The position numbers and the translations under genes are program-made. Shown here in pieces: positions 23,459-33,732 of a DNA stretch of 64,000 nt; the stretch's first letter is position 1; the number at the start of each line of letters is the position of its first letter. The notes beneath the pieces were generated by a model. That model ran no database searches, had not been told where the DNA came from, and saw nothing but the letters and a program-made list of their open reading frames with translations. Source of the DNA: Acanthochromis polyacanthus (Eukaryota; Chordata; Actinopteri; Pomacentridae); contig NC_067122.1 of the NCBI RefSeq assembly GCF_021347895.1, positions 35,434,215 through 35,498,214 of the forward strand, given 5' to 3'.

Positions 23459-24195
23459 AACGTTTTATTGATTCTATAATACTACATTTTCCTCAACACT
23501 ATACTCAGAACATTTGTGGATACATATCACAGGATGTTATGAAGAACAGTTTGTCATCTGAGGTCTCAATGACATCTTGAAAACATTTATTAAATGTTGC
23601 ACTGAGAACATCCATCCTTTGTTCCAACATGAGAAGAACGTTCTTCTAATGTGTTCCAAAAATAAATTACACATCATGCAAGAGGAAAATCATTAAACAT
23701 TCTGTCATCTGAAAACGTGAGAACATCTGGAGAACATGTTTGTTTTGAAAACATTCCTCCTTTGTTATTGTGAAACACTGTAATATTGTTTTTTAGAAGA
23801 AGGTTCTGTGATGTGTTCCTCAAGAACCACCCAGGTAACATCCTCAGAATGTTGCAGCCAGGATTGCCTTTATAAAAAGTTGTGTTATCAGATGCCTTGA
23901 TAACATCTTGAAAACATTTATCAAATGTTGCATTTAGAACATCCAATGTTATCATTATGAAAACATTTCACATAAGAATATTTTATATGTTCCTTCAGCA
24001 GAAAAGGAAATGTTCTACCTTTAATATGTCAATGGGAACATTATAAAATGTTCTGCATTAAAAAAAAACATTCTGTTATCTGAGAACTTGAGAAAATCTG
24101 GAAAACATTTTTTTAAATTGTTGGTTTGTTCGTTTGTTATCATGAAACAATGTATTCCAGAAGAATGTTCTAAAATGAAATGCTTCAGAAAACCA
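23459..24195. repeat. degenerate tandem repeat, about 330-370 bp period
   Basis: Blocks recur in order. GACATCTTGAAAACATTTAT near 23571 matches AACATCTTGAAAACATTTAT near 23901. TCTGTCATCTGAAAACGTGA near 23701 matches TCTGTTATCTGAGAACTTGA near 24073. The whole interval is full of GAACAT, GAAAACAT and TGTTC words, suggesting a higher-order repeat built from an older short unit. Confidence 0.7.
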
Positions 24196-24249
24196 AAGTA
24201 CTGAGTCAGGTGATTAGTTTGAACAGCAGGCTTGTTTCAGAATGGGCAG

Positions 24250-24350
<101 letters not shown>

Positions 24351-24631
24351 GCGCTACAGTCACATCAACATTATAAAAGACAACACAGTAGCAGGAAAGT
24401 ACAGCATTTAAGAAGAACACTGGCTTGTAGGATACCCATTCCCATTAAGCAACGCAAATAAAACACAAGTGCAGGTATATCAGTCCTGCGGTAGCCGGTA
24501 GCAGGTACCCTAATTCGAGCTGTGCACTATGTACCGGCTGTTCAATAATACAGTGGAAACGGGAATAAAGCAGAGTTGAAAACGGTTACTCTTAGCATGA
24601 CACACTGTAGCATCTACCAGAAGGTAACAAC

Positions 24632-25385
24632 TCATACTCTGAAAAAAAAAAGAGTATGAGAAGGATCAGACAGTACTCTGTTTGCCAGACTGAGCACTGA
24701 CTTCTCAAATATCATCTGAAGGTATGGGAAGTCCTTCTTGCCAATTACCTTCATGGCTGAAGAGGCAGCATCACCATGAAGTTCCACCAAACTGAACAAA
24801 TCATGCTTCAGGATCGTCGTATAACTATCAGGGAAACTGCTGACATTTAAGTCAATCCTGGCTTCCACTGAGCATGCACTGATCATGGGAAGTAGCTGCA
24901 CTGTGTGAAAGTCTGCGTGAGTTTGGTCAGCAGGTTCTGAAGGACCCAAACTTCTTGTTGAGGATCATCACTGGCATTTAGAGTCAAAGCAAGTGCAGCG
25001 GGTCAGAAACGCAACCAAGAGCGTGCTCATGGCTTTTGTCGATGTTGTGAATTCCTCCACCGGGATCAGACTGTAAACACAGAGTGGCTTGGCACTAACC
25101 TTCATGATACATCTGCTCACAGCACACTGAACACCCATGAGTTTATGTCAACTTTATTTAGTCTGGTTTCATCTCTCTTCAGCCATCCTGCTTGGCAGAT
25201 TTGGCTCTTTGTGCTTCTTTCCTAAAATGAATTTCAAGCCGAATAGCAGCTGTTTGGACATGCTGAAAAAGATTCAAAGGACATTGCCTATGATTCTTAA
25301 CAAGCTTACAGAATGGACCTTCCAGGAGGTACTCCAAGAGTGACAGCAGTGATAGAATCTGTGTATCATTGGAAAAGGAAACCAC
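24632..25385 (-). pseudogene. unidentified coding-like remnant, frame-broken
   Basis: Three minus-strand stretches have balanced, helix-like composition. The first (25385-25179) includes ILSLLSLLEYLLEGPFCKLV and HVQTAAIRLEIHFRKEAQRA. The second (about 25100-24985) includes YSLIPVEEFTTSTKAMSTLL. The third (about 24949-24640) includes HTVQLLPMISACSVEARIDL and LFSLVELHGDAASSAMKVIG. They follow one another in the same orientation but in shifting frames with stops between. This fits a decayed gene or a processed copy of a helical-repeat protein. I do not recognise the family, and no splice-site logic clearly joins the pieces. Confidence 0.35.
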
Positions 25386-25412
25386 TCTGAAGGAGGTGAC
25401 ATATATTTATGT

Positions 25413-25520
25413 TTTTGGCCTTTTTGTCTTTATTATAGTGAAGAGAGAGACAGGAAGCATGGGAGAAGAGTAGTGGAAATACATGCAATAAATGGGTCTG
25501 ACTTGAACCCGCTGCAGAAC
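25413..25520 (-). mobile_element. SINE fragment (same family as 53830-54018)
   Basis: On the minus strand it reads from a B-box-like GGGTTCAAGTCAGACCC through TTGCATGTATTTCC and TTCCTGTCTCTCTCTTCACT to AATAAAGACAAAAAGGCC. This is the 3' half of the tRNA-headed SINE seen intact at 53830-54018. The A-box end is missing. Confidence 0.65.
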
Positions 25521-25639
25521 TTTTACAGGTTTCTTGAGAGTCAGGTTCGTTCAAAACACTGGAAAAGCTCTGCAGGCCATAGAAGCTTGAATAACTATGT
25601 GGAAACCTGTTTCCTAACTCCAGTTGTGCATGCATTATT

Positions 25640-25830
25640 ACGTCGCTAAGGAAGCGGATCCTCGGTGGAGTTATGTAACAATTGCCACTGATTTGTCTGT
25701 CTGTCTGTTAGCAGCATTACTCAAAAACAGATTAACGGATCTGGATGAAATTTTCAGAGAAGGTCAGAAATTATGCAAGGACCAAGTGATTAGATTTTGG
25801 CAATAACTAATAAACAAATGCTGCATTTCT
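25640..25830 (+). repeat. dispersed repeat shared with 11340-11640
   Basis: Shares the ordered words GTCTGTCTGTCTGTTA, ACTCAAAAACAG, GAAATTTTCAGAGAAGGTCA and GATTAGATTTTGGCAA with the earlier copy. Class unknown. Confidence 0.6.
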
Positions 25831-26025
25831 AAGAAAAAAAACAAGTTTTTTTAAAAATGTGTTTGAAAACAGATACCCATATGCATACAGTTTATTAAAT
25901 TTACTTCATTGTGGATAAATATGTTTAAAAGACCAAATTTCGTGGTGTATTACTGGTTTCTGAGTTAAAGCAAGTTTCAAATAGGTCACTAGTGCCAGAA
26001 AGGGGAAAAAAAGCACTGAGACACT

Positions 26026-26115
26026 TGCTGCAGAATAAATCCTGCAGCCGAGCCGAATGAAAGCTGAAACGTAGTGTCTCTTTGTTTAGACATACAGGTG
26101 GATTTATATTCCTTA
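26026..26115 (+). repeat. retroelement-like fragment, left copy
   Basis: This ~90-bp block contains AATAAATCCTGCAGCCGAGC, then GAATGAAAGCTGAAACGTAG and TGTCTCTTTG. It recurs in the same orientation at 44430-44512. The polyadenylation-like AATAAA followed by this sequence suggests an R/U5 part of an LTR, but no complete LTR is seen. Confidence 0.6.
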
Positions 26116-26466
26116 AAACCATATGCATGTACCTCTGAATAAGGACATAGTTGTTACAGGGGGGAGCAAGAGAACACATAGAAACAGGCTGACAGGCGAA
26201 TATTGCAACTGCACATGCGTGGTGTTTCCGAGTCTACCTGTCGGAGCTCTCTCAGGCAAACTTTTTAAAACTGCCTTTTATCTGTCTTTTATGTGATTTT
26301 AACTACATCTTTGTGATTTTAACTACACCTTTTATGTGATTTTAACTACAACTGGCAAGACGATAGAGGGATTTTTATCATCAGACTCCGATTTTACTGC
26401 TTTTATAGCTACTGTGCTACTTGTTTTTAGCCTGGTAGGCTAGCTAGACCTAGCAAAGCAGGAATG

Positions 26467-27299
26467 ATGCCACCACTTACCTCACCACCTAGTCCCTGTG
26501 ATGGCTGTCTCTGGCTGAGTCAGAAGGTCATCGATCTGGAAAACAGTCTCCCTTCTTCACAAAATCAGGGAAGATGAGCGCCACATCGACACAGTGCTTG
26601 TGCAGTGTTCCAGCACCGTACCTGCAGCTGCTTCTGCCACTGAGAGAGACCTGGATAACACCGTGCCGTGGACCACTCACCTCCTTACCGAGGACAAGTG
26701 GGCACGGCTGGGAGTCAAACCCAGAGCTCTCCGGTGTTCTAACCCAGACCAGACGGCTCCATGGAGGACGGTACCTCACCACGGCAAAACCATGAGACTG
26801 TCACAGCCTTGTCCTCCTCCGGCAGCTCAGGATCTTCGCCTGTCCAACCGGTTCAACATCCTGGACAAAGATGAGTTTCCTCCACTGGATAAAAATGAGC
26901 AATGCCCTACCAGACAAAAGGAGTACTCTCCCCCGCCAATAACTGTAGCAGCGCTGGTGCATCAGGCTCTGTGGCGGCTTGTCCCTACGCTTTGCGAAAA
27001 CCGGCAGCGCTCACATTCACTCCACGGCCAAAGTCACTTGCACCAGGCTCACCTGGCCGCCGGGACCCGGGCTCCAGAATGTCTCCAGTGGGCCGCGGAA
27101 TGCCTACCCAGTCTGCCACAGTGGCTGCCACCAGCGAAGGGTTACACCATATCCATGATCCCCCTTCACCTCCACTGAACGGCGCCCGGATCTCGCATCA
27201 GCCAGCTCCCAAGACTGTGATCATCGGGGACTCCATCATCAGGCGTTGTGAGGTCATGGCTATCCACAACTCTGTGCTTCCCTGGTGCCACAGTAAATG
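26467..27299 (+). pseudogene. LINE ORF1 (L2/CR1-like), disrupted, with SGNH-esterase domain
   Basis: ATG at 26467 begins MPPLTSPPSPCDGCLWLSQK, with a CxxC and a VIDLE heptad typical of the start of L2/CR1 ORF1. Frameshifts follow. One frame then reads LRLSNRFNILDKDEFPPLD near 26840, and another reads TVIIGDSIIRRCE near 27217, the GDS nucleophile block of an SGNH/GDSL esterase. A further frame carries VIHVGTNDV, and the DGVHLN catalytic Asp-His block appears at about 27622 at the start of the following fused ORF. Such esterase domains are known in ORF1 of CR1/L2 LINEs. At least three frame changes make it non-functional. Confidence 0.75.
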
Positions 27300-27474
27300 A
27301 CATCGCTGCCAAAATCCCCGATATACTGGAGGCACACCCCACAGTCACAATGGTTGTGATTCATGTCGGCACCAATGATGTGGCGAAAAAGAAATCGGAA
27401 ATCCTAAAAAAGGATTTTATCGGACTCTTTCACCGTCTTTCCCAGAGCAGCGTGAAGTCCTTCATGCTGGTCCT

Positions 27475-28305
27475 GTGCCGACTCTCGGCCGTGGGATCGG
27501 GCGTTTCTCCAGGCTCCTGAGCCTCCATACCTGGCTCTCCACTGCCTGTCGGAATTATGGCATCGCTTTTATTGACAATTTTAATCTTTTATGGAAGCGC
27601 AAGGACGCTTTTTACCGGGATGGCGTTCATTTAAATCCCCGGGGTTCATGGCTGCTCGCCTCAAACATTTTCTTCTTTCTCCGACATCACATGGACAATC
27701 AATATGCACCTGGTCAGATCGGAATCCTGTGTGTGACAGTCTATAGACCACCCCGTCACTCTACTGTTTTTATCAGTGAATTTTCAGACCTACTGTCTGT
27801 TATTCATTCGGCTTATAATAGGATTTTAATAACTGGTGATTTTAACCTGCACCTGGACATTGCGACAGACTCGATGTCAAGAGATTTTTTAAACATTTTA
27901 TATTGCCTTGATTTTAAACAGCACATCATGCAGCTGACGCACGGCAGGGGGCGCACCCTGGACCAGGTCATAACCTATGGCCTGTCCGTGGGTGCGCTCT
28001 CTGTCATGGATCTGGCTGTGTCAGACCATTTTTGTGTGTTTTTTAACATCGCCAGTTTTAACCAGTGGGAGGCCCCTGTGAGAACAATGAGGAAACGCTA
28101 CCTAAATTCTGAAGTGGCTGCAAATTTTATTCAGATTTTAGAAAGCTGCCCTGCAGATATTCTACCAGCCCCCTGTGATTTTGTTATTGATAATTTTAAC
28201 AACAAAATTAGGTCAACACTGGACTCAGTTGCTCCACTTGTAACCAAAAAAATCAAAACAAGACCCATACCACCATGGAGAACTGGAGAGATCAGGGATT
28301 TGTAA
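27475..28305 (+). pseudogene. fused LINE ORF: ORF1 esterase tail joined to the endonuclease C-terminal half
   Basis: This 276-codon open frame begins with the end of ORF1, including DAFYRDGVHLNPRGSWLLAS. At about residue 80 it changes directly into an AP-type endonuclease with ILCVTVYRPPR, then ILITGDFNLHLD, then GRTLDQVI and a closing DLAVSDHF. The N-terminal half of the endonuclease, with its first catalytic residues, and the end-of-ORF1/ORF2-start boundary are missing. An internal deletion therefore created an in-frame fusion. GDFN and SDH are canonical motifs of the family. The enzyme would lack half its active site. A single stop at 28303 separates this from the linker to the reverse transcriptase. 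Confidence 0.8.
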
Positions 28306-29970
28306 AGAAGCTGCAGGAGAGCTGAGAGAAGGCGGAGAGAGTCCAAGTTAACAGTTCATTATGACATCTTCTGTGAACATCTTAAATCTTATAATATCAC
28401 GGTCAAACGTGCAAGAATGTCTCATTTTCATAATCTAATTACTAACCATAAAAATAACCCGAAATATCTCTTCTCTACGATTGACCTTTTAACTAATAAA
28501 AATTTTAACAGACCCTCCATTCCTAATGACACCCTATGTGAGGACTTTGCAGACCACTTCAGAAGTAAAATCAATTACATCAGGTTGAATCTTTTACCCC
28601 AACAAATTTTAACTGTCGACTCACCTATGGCGTTGATTTTACCCGACAAAACACTGGAAAGTTTTGCCCTGGTAGATGCAAGGACGCTTGGTTGAGTATT
28701 CTCCCAGGTTAAGCCCACAACCTGCCTTCTAGACCCAATTCCTACACCATCTTTTAAGACATTTTATGGCTTCTTTGAGGAACAGTTGCTGTACATTGTG
28801 AATTGCTCTCTTCAGACAGGTGTCTTTCCTACTTCCTTTAAAACGGCAGTGGTGAGGCCCCTTCTGAAGAAGAGCAACTTAGACCCCAATGTCTTAAATA
28901 ACTATCGGCCTGTATCCAACTTACCATTTTTAAGTAAAGTTTTAGAAAAACTTGTTTTTAACCCAGTAAATCCTTTTTTTTTTTTTTAACTCAGGACAAC
29001 ATTTTAGAGAAGCATCAGTCTGGTTTTAGGATGAATCACAGTACAGAGACAGCCCTTTTAAAGATTTTAAATGATATCAGGTGCAACTTACATAATCATA
29101 AACTCACAGTCTTGGTGATGTTGGATCTGACCGCCGCCTTCGCTACAGTAGACCATCACATTTTATTAAACAGACTAAAGCACCTGGTTGGCCTCTCTGG
29201 TACTGTTTTGAAATGGTTCGACTCTTACCTTACTGATCGAAGCTTCTTTGTAAGTTTGGATACAAGTTACTCAGGAACACATGAGATAAAGTGTGGGGTC
29301 CGCCAGGGGTCAATTTTAGGTCCAGTCCTTTTAAATGTTTGCATGCTTCTCCTGGGGGGTGTCATCAGGAGGCATGGTATCAGCTTCCATAGTAATTCTG
29401 ATGATACGCAACTGTACATCGCCGTGTCTCCTGAAGACACAGGGGCGATTGATGCTCTTTTTAGCTGTATTTCCGATATTCAGTCATGGACGGCAGTGAA
29501 TTTCCTACAGCTCAACCAGGGCAAAACAGAGATTTTAGTCATTGGTCCTGAGCGCCAGAGAGAGAAACTTTTACCAAAACTAACGGATTTTAAACCATCA
29601 AAATCTGTTAAAAATTTGGGCGCAATCTTTGACTCTGAGCTTTCCTTTATTCCACATATTAAAAACATAACAAAGATTGGTTTTCATCATTTTAGGAATA
29701 TAGTCAGTGTCCGCCATTTCTCTCTCAGGCGAGCACAGAGGTGCTGATGCATGCTTTTATATCTTGTCGTTTGGATTACTGTAATGCCCTGCTCTCTGGT
29801 CGTCCCAGAAAAAAAGTATATCGAATACTCAGTGATTATAAAATTCAGCCACACGAGTGCTGACAAGGACCATAGGGCGGGAGCATATTACACCAGTTTT
29901 AAAATCGCTGCATTGGCTGCCTGTGCACTTCAGGATCGATTTCAAGGTTCTTTTATTAGTTTATAAATGT
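28306..29970 (+). pseudogene. LINE reverse transcriptase region, degenerate
   Basis: Domain order is preserved. A linker (SHFHNLITNHKNNPKYLFST, about 28420) comes first. Then come the RT fingers (TAVVRPLLKKSNLDPNVLNN and YRPVSNLPFLSKVLEKLVF, about 28840-28950), a T-run frameshift at 28975-28988, and the palm (LTVLVMLDLTAAFATVDHHI, about 29105). GVRQGSILGP follows at about 29300, and the catalytic box reads SNSDDTQLY where YADDTQLY is expected. The region ends with the thumb and an LDYCNALLSG-equivalent frame near 29770. At least four frame breaks or stops are present. The double Asp is kept but the two residues before it are changed. Confidence 0.85.
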
Positions 29971-30397
29971 TTTAATGGTCTTGGGCCTTCTTATTAGACT
30001 TACTTTTACCATATCAACCCTCTCGAGCCCTGAGGTCCTCTGGCGCGGGCCTTTTATCTATACCACAAGTTAGATCTAAAACACACGGGGAGGCGGCATT
30101 CGGTTACTAAGACCCCAATTGTGGAACAGTCTGCTGGAGAACCTCAGGGCTACAGAGACTGTTGATATTTTTAAAAAGAGGCTCAAGACTCATCTTTTTA
30201 CCAGGCCATCAACTTGTTTTGATTATTCTTAACCCTTCTTCTTATGCTTTTTATTATTATTATTATTATTTATTATTACTCGATTTTTGAACTTTTAGGG
30301 TTTTATGGTTATACATATTTTAACCTTTATTTTAATTATTTTTATATTATTTTTTTTATTCTATTTATTTATTTCAGTTTTAGTGTTCCTCGGTGCC

Positions 30398-30885
30398 TCG
30401 CCGGCGCAAGTCAGACGTTGCCCTGAAAGACGCCAGCCGCAGCGCGAGCAACTCCGCCGCACACGAAAAACAGCACGGACCTGTGAGTTTGGTTCACTTT
30501 CCTTTTTCTTCGTTGTGATTCATCCTCCGTTCCCAAACCAAATGGCAGCGTTTTTCTTTGGAGTATTTTTGTTTCTCTGGAACTGAATGAACAGCCGTAA
30601 CCCACTCCCTTGTTTGGTTCTTCTTTTGTTGGATTATGTGGAAAACCAGGAGTGGATTGTTTATGTTGGACGGGTCAGATTGTAGAAAGAAGAGACGACT
30701 GAAAATGCGGACTGGATTTCACAATGAATAACTTGTGTTGATTGTTATAAGCCTGTATCCTCCTCTGTATTTGTTGTATAGAATGACTGTGACATTCGGT
30801 TTGATATCGGTGACAAGGTTTTGTTCAACACTGAACCTTTGCAGGGTGCAACATTTTTGAGATGAACTGCTACTCAAACAAACTG
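30398..30885 (+). mobile_element. array LTR 0, 5'-truncated long form
   Basis: Starts at GCCGGCGCAAGTC, the same sequence found internally in the long LTRs (32425, 39614), so the LINE boundary removed the upstream 0.7 kb. It runs to just before the tRNA complement of unit 1. Confidence 0.75.
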
Positions 30886-30958
30886 CGCCCAACGTGGGGC
30901 TCGAACCCACGACCCTGAGATTAAGAGTCTCATGCTCTACCGACTGAGCTAGCCGGGC
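30886..30958 (-). tRNA. tRNA-Lys(CTT)-like, unit 1
   Basis: Seventy-three nucleotides on the minus strand form a complete cloverleaf. The acceptor GCCCGGC pairs with GTTGGGC (two G-U), the discriminator is G, the A box is TAGCTCAGTCGG, the anticodon is CTT in loop CTCTTAA, and the B box is GGTTCGAGCCC. No CCA is encoded. The first run of four T on this strand lies about 180 nt downstream (complement of 30702-30705), so it lacks a normal Pol III terminator. It lies exactly where the primer-binding site of a tRNA-Lys-primed LTR element should be, in the antisense orientation such a site requires. It could be a copied primer tRNA or a captured gene. Confidence 0.8.
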
Positions 30959-30980
30959 TCTGAACCACTAAGCAAATATA

Positions 30981-30993
30981 TGGCACTCAACGT
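30981..30993 (+). promoter_or_regulatory. second, truncated primer-binding-site motif (seven copies)
   Basis: Exactly 22 bp beyond the tRNA 5' end, every unit has a TGG-started copy of the complement of the tRNA-Lys 3' end. In units 2, 3 and 6 it is TGGCGCCCAACGT (33004, 34246, 40193), an exact 13-nt match that includes the complement of the added CCA. In units 1, 4, 5 and 7 it is TGGCACTCAACGT (30981, 36946, 38184, 42894), with two changes. Homology to the tRNA stops after the 13 nt. Confidence 0.7.
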
Positions 30994-31028
30994 ATAAAAA
31001 CCCACCTAATACTATCAACTTAATTTGA

Positions 31029-31717
31029 AGACTCAACCAGACTCTAAAAACCATGATAGCATCTTTTGTGGGTTCCCAGCATAAGCAGTGGGATAAGCAT
31101 CTTCCAGAGTTCAGGTTTGCTCTAAACTCAGCCGTACATCAATCCACAGGCGTCAACCCAGCTGAACTCAATCTTTGTCGATCGCTCAGGGGACCACTGG
31201 ACGTAGTGCTGCAGCCACGAGGTGCTGTGCCTGACTCTTCAGTCTATTCTAAAATATCCCAGCCCAATGACCTGAAGGACTTTGTCTCCAAAAAACTTTC
31301 TCTGGCCCGTAATCCACAGAAAAGGAATTACGACAAACACCACAGGGATATGAGTTTTTTGAAGAGAAGGACAGAGTCTGGCTATGCGCTCATCCCATGT
31401 CCAAGGCAGAAAAATCATTCACCGCGAAGCTCGCTCCAAAATGGCAGGGTCCATATCGCATCCTCCAGCAGACTGGACCTCTCAACTATGAAGTGGTTCT
31501 TTAGGACAGTGGAGAGGACCATCGCAACATGCATATCTCCCGCCTCAAACCGTGTTATCCATCTGCTGAATAAATGGAAGAGCTCCAGCAAGATCACCTA
31601 CAGGGAATATTTGAGGAGGAAATAGAGGATGAGGAATTCTTTGGATGCCCAAATTCTCCTTCCAGTTCTCCTGGGAAAGAAACAACAACAAAAAAAAAAA
31701 GGAAAGAAAAACAACAA
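31029..31717 (+). pseudogene. Ty3/gypsy integrase C-terminal fragment, unit 1 (type X)
   Basis: The fragment starts immediately after the codon expected for the catalytic Glu of the DDE triad, with RLNQTLKTMIA following a TGA. It continues through HLPEFRFALNSAVHQSTGVN and PAELNLCR. The zinc-binding N-terminus and the first two Asp residues are absent. Two extra T at 31353-31360 shift the frame, so the C-terminal GPY/F-like module (KWQGPYRIL in in-frame copies) is read out of frame. TAG at 31502-31504 follows YEVVL in the ancestral frame. Beyond it the frame would continue DSGEDHRNMHISRLKPCYPS. A purine-rich tract (31690-31711) directly precedes the next LTR, as a polypurine tract would. Confidence 0.85.
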
Positions 31718-32908
31718 TGATGAATGATGAGTCAGACAGCCACAGGTTAAGACAGTCATATAGAAATCAGCTTTATAAGTTGACAGAATATGAAACAACT
31801 GCCTTACTTTGACCTCCGAATTCAAATGGCACCGCTTAAATAATACTACTACTAATAATAAAGTACTTGATTTTATGTGCTTCAAATGTACTTTTGAACC
31901 GGAATCAGAACCACTGTAGTGTTTAGTCAATTATAAATATGCACTCAAGTAGTACATTTTAAAGCCAGCGTATTTTTGAGGTACTTAATAGGAGGAAGTA
32001 AAAGGCAATTGGGTGCATTATTTCTGAAATACTGGTGGGCATTTACTAGCCATATATAGACTGGTCATGGGGTCGTGTATATTGTTACTGTATTTGCCTT
32101 CGATGTGCTGTGCTTTTTGTTTTTTTTTCCCCAAAGGGGTGGTGGGGGGGTGGGCGGTGGCGACAGCCAAAGTGCAATATATATATAGAATGTATGGAGA
32201 AAGTGTATGAACATTCACCAGACCTCCACGCCCCGTCAGCCCATCTGATTTCCAGACAGTAAGATGGTGGTGTTTTCCGCGCGCTGGGGAGGCCAGCCCT
32301 GCTACTTCCCCATATCTGCAGTGCTCCAGAGCAGTATGGTGGTGGCAAGTCAGCGACAGATTGTTCATGGTGTAGGTCTCCCCACGTAATCGCTACAAAT
32401 GGTGCGCGGTTACCTGTTACCGATTGCCGGCGCAAGTCGGACTTTGCCCCAAAAGACGCCAGCCGCAGCGCGAGCATCTCCGCCGCACACGAAAAACAGC
32501 ACTGACCTGTGAGTTTGGTTCACTTTCCTTTTTCTTCGTTGTGATTCATTCTCCGTTCCCAAACCGAAAGACAGCGTTTTTCTTTCAAGTATTTTTGTTT
32601 CTTTGGAACTGAATGAGAATGAACAGCCGTAACCCACTCTCCTTGTTTGGTTCTTCTTTTGTTGGATTATTTGGAAAACCAAGAGTGGATTGTTTATGTT
32701 GGATGGGTCGGACTGTAGAAGGAAGAGACGACTGAAAATCCGGACTGGATTTCACTATAATTACTTGTTGTAAGCCTGCAACTCCTCTTTATTTGTTGTG
32801 TAGGATGACTGCAACATTCAGTTTGATATTGGTGACAAGGTTTTTTTTCAACGCTGAACCTTTGTAGGGTCCAACATTTTTGAGATGAACCGCTACTCAA
32901 GCGAACAG
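31718..32908 (+). mobile_element. array LTR 1, long form (1,191 bp)
   Basis: Begins TGATGAATGATGAGTC after the polypurine-like tract and ends AACAG before the unit 2 tRNA complement. It contains a TATA stretch at 32177-32188 followed by a likely U3-to-R region. The segment 31746-32513 starts GTTAAG after CACAG, ends CTGTGAG before TTTGGTTCAC, and is missing from every short LTR in the array. Its twin is LTR 5, at an offset of 7189 bp. Confidence 0.75.
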
Positions 32909-32981
32909 CGCCCAATATGGGGCTCGAACCCACGACCCTGAGATTAAGAGTCTCATGCGCTACCGACTGAGCTTGCTGGGC
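32909..32981 (-). tRNA. tRNA-Lys(CTT)-like, unit 2, degenerate
   Basis: Same position and anticodon as unit 1, but with changes in the acceptor (GCCCAGC against ATTGGGC, which breaks the last pair), at positions 8-9 and in the D stem. This is the least tRNA-like of the seven and is best called a pseudogene. Confidence 0.65.
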
Positions 32982-33051
32982 TTTGAGCCACTACATAAAT
33001 ATATGGCGCCCAACGTATAAAAATTCACCTAATACTATCAACTTAATTTAA

Positions 33052-33732
33052 AGAGTGAATGGGACTCTAAAAACCATGATACTATCTTGTGTGGGTTCCC
33101 AGCATAAGCAGTGGGATAAGCATCTTCCGGAGTTCAGGTTTGCTCTAAACTCAGCCGTACATCAATCCACAGGCGTCAACCCGGCTGAACTCAATCTTTG
33201 TCGACCGCTCAGGGGACCACTGGACGTAGTGCTGCAGCCACGAGATGCTGTGCCTGACTCTTCAGTCTATTCTAAAATATCCCAGCCCAATGACCTGAAG
33301 GACTTTGTCTCCAAAAACCTTTCTCTGGCCCGTAATCCACAGAAAAGGAATTACGACAAACACCACAGGGACATGGGTTTTGACGAGAAGGACAGAGTCT
33401 GGCTATGCGCTCATCCCATGTCCAAGGCAGAAAAATCATTCACCCCGAAGCTCGCTCCAAAGTGGCAGGGTCCATATCGCATCCTCCAGCAGACTGGACC
33501 TCTCAACTATGAAGTGGTTCTTTAGGACAGTGGAGAGGACCATCGCAACATGCATATCTCCCGCCTCAAACCGTGTTATCCATCTGCTGAATAAGTGGAT
33601 GAGCTCCAGCAAGATCACCTACAGGGAATATTTGAGGAGGAAACAGAGGATGAGGAATTCTTTGGATTCCCAAATACTCCTTCCTGTTCTCCCGGGAAAG
33701 TAACAACAACAACAAAAAAAGAAAAACAATAT
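33052..33732 (+). pseudogene. Ty3/gypsy integrase C-terminal fragment, unit 2 (type Y)
   Basis: Open from RVNGTLKTM (33052) to TAG at 33523-33525, about 157 codons. It keeps the frame through GFDEKDRVWLCAHPMSK and the GPY/F-like KWQGPYRILQQTGPLNYEVV. The first half covers the region after the catalytic Glu and the second the chromatin/DNA-binding C-terminal module. An in-frame continuation after the stop ends at a Glu-rich tail (FEEETEDEEFFGFP in another frame). Confidence 0.85.

Larger units (their letters stand above)
26200..30390 (+). mobile_element. L2/CR1-like LINE, damaged copy
   Basis: Encloses the three coding pieces listed separately. Upstream, 26200-26466 is a probable 5' UTR containing three copies of GTGATTTTAACTACA at 26294-26352. 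Downstream, 29970-30240 shows the usual 3' region (ACCCCAATTGTGGAACAGTC, GAGGCTCAAGACTCATCTTT), followed by a (TTA)n-rich tail at 30250-30278 and T-rich DNA. A short relative lies at 18640-18792. The 5' limit is a guess. The 3' limit is set by the start of the tandem array near 30398. Confidence 0.8.

Noticed and set aside
31598..32477. Minus-strand ORFs of 110-130 codons in the long LTR
   Set aside because: They occur only because the long LTR is duplicated (31.6-32.5 and 38.7-39.7 kb). No domain or start context is seen.
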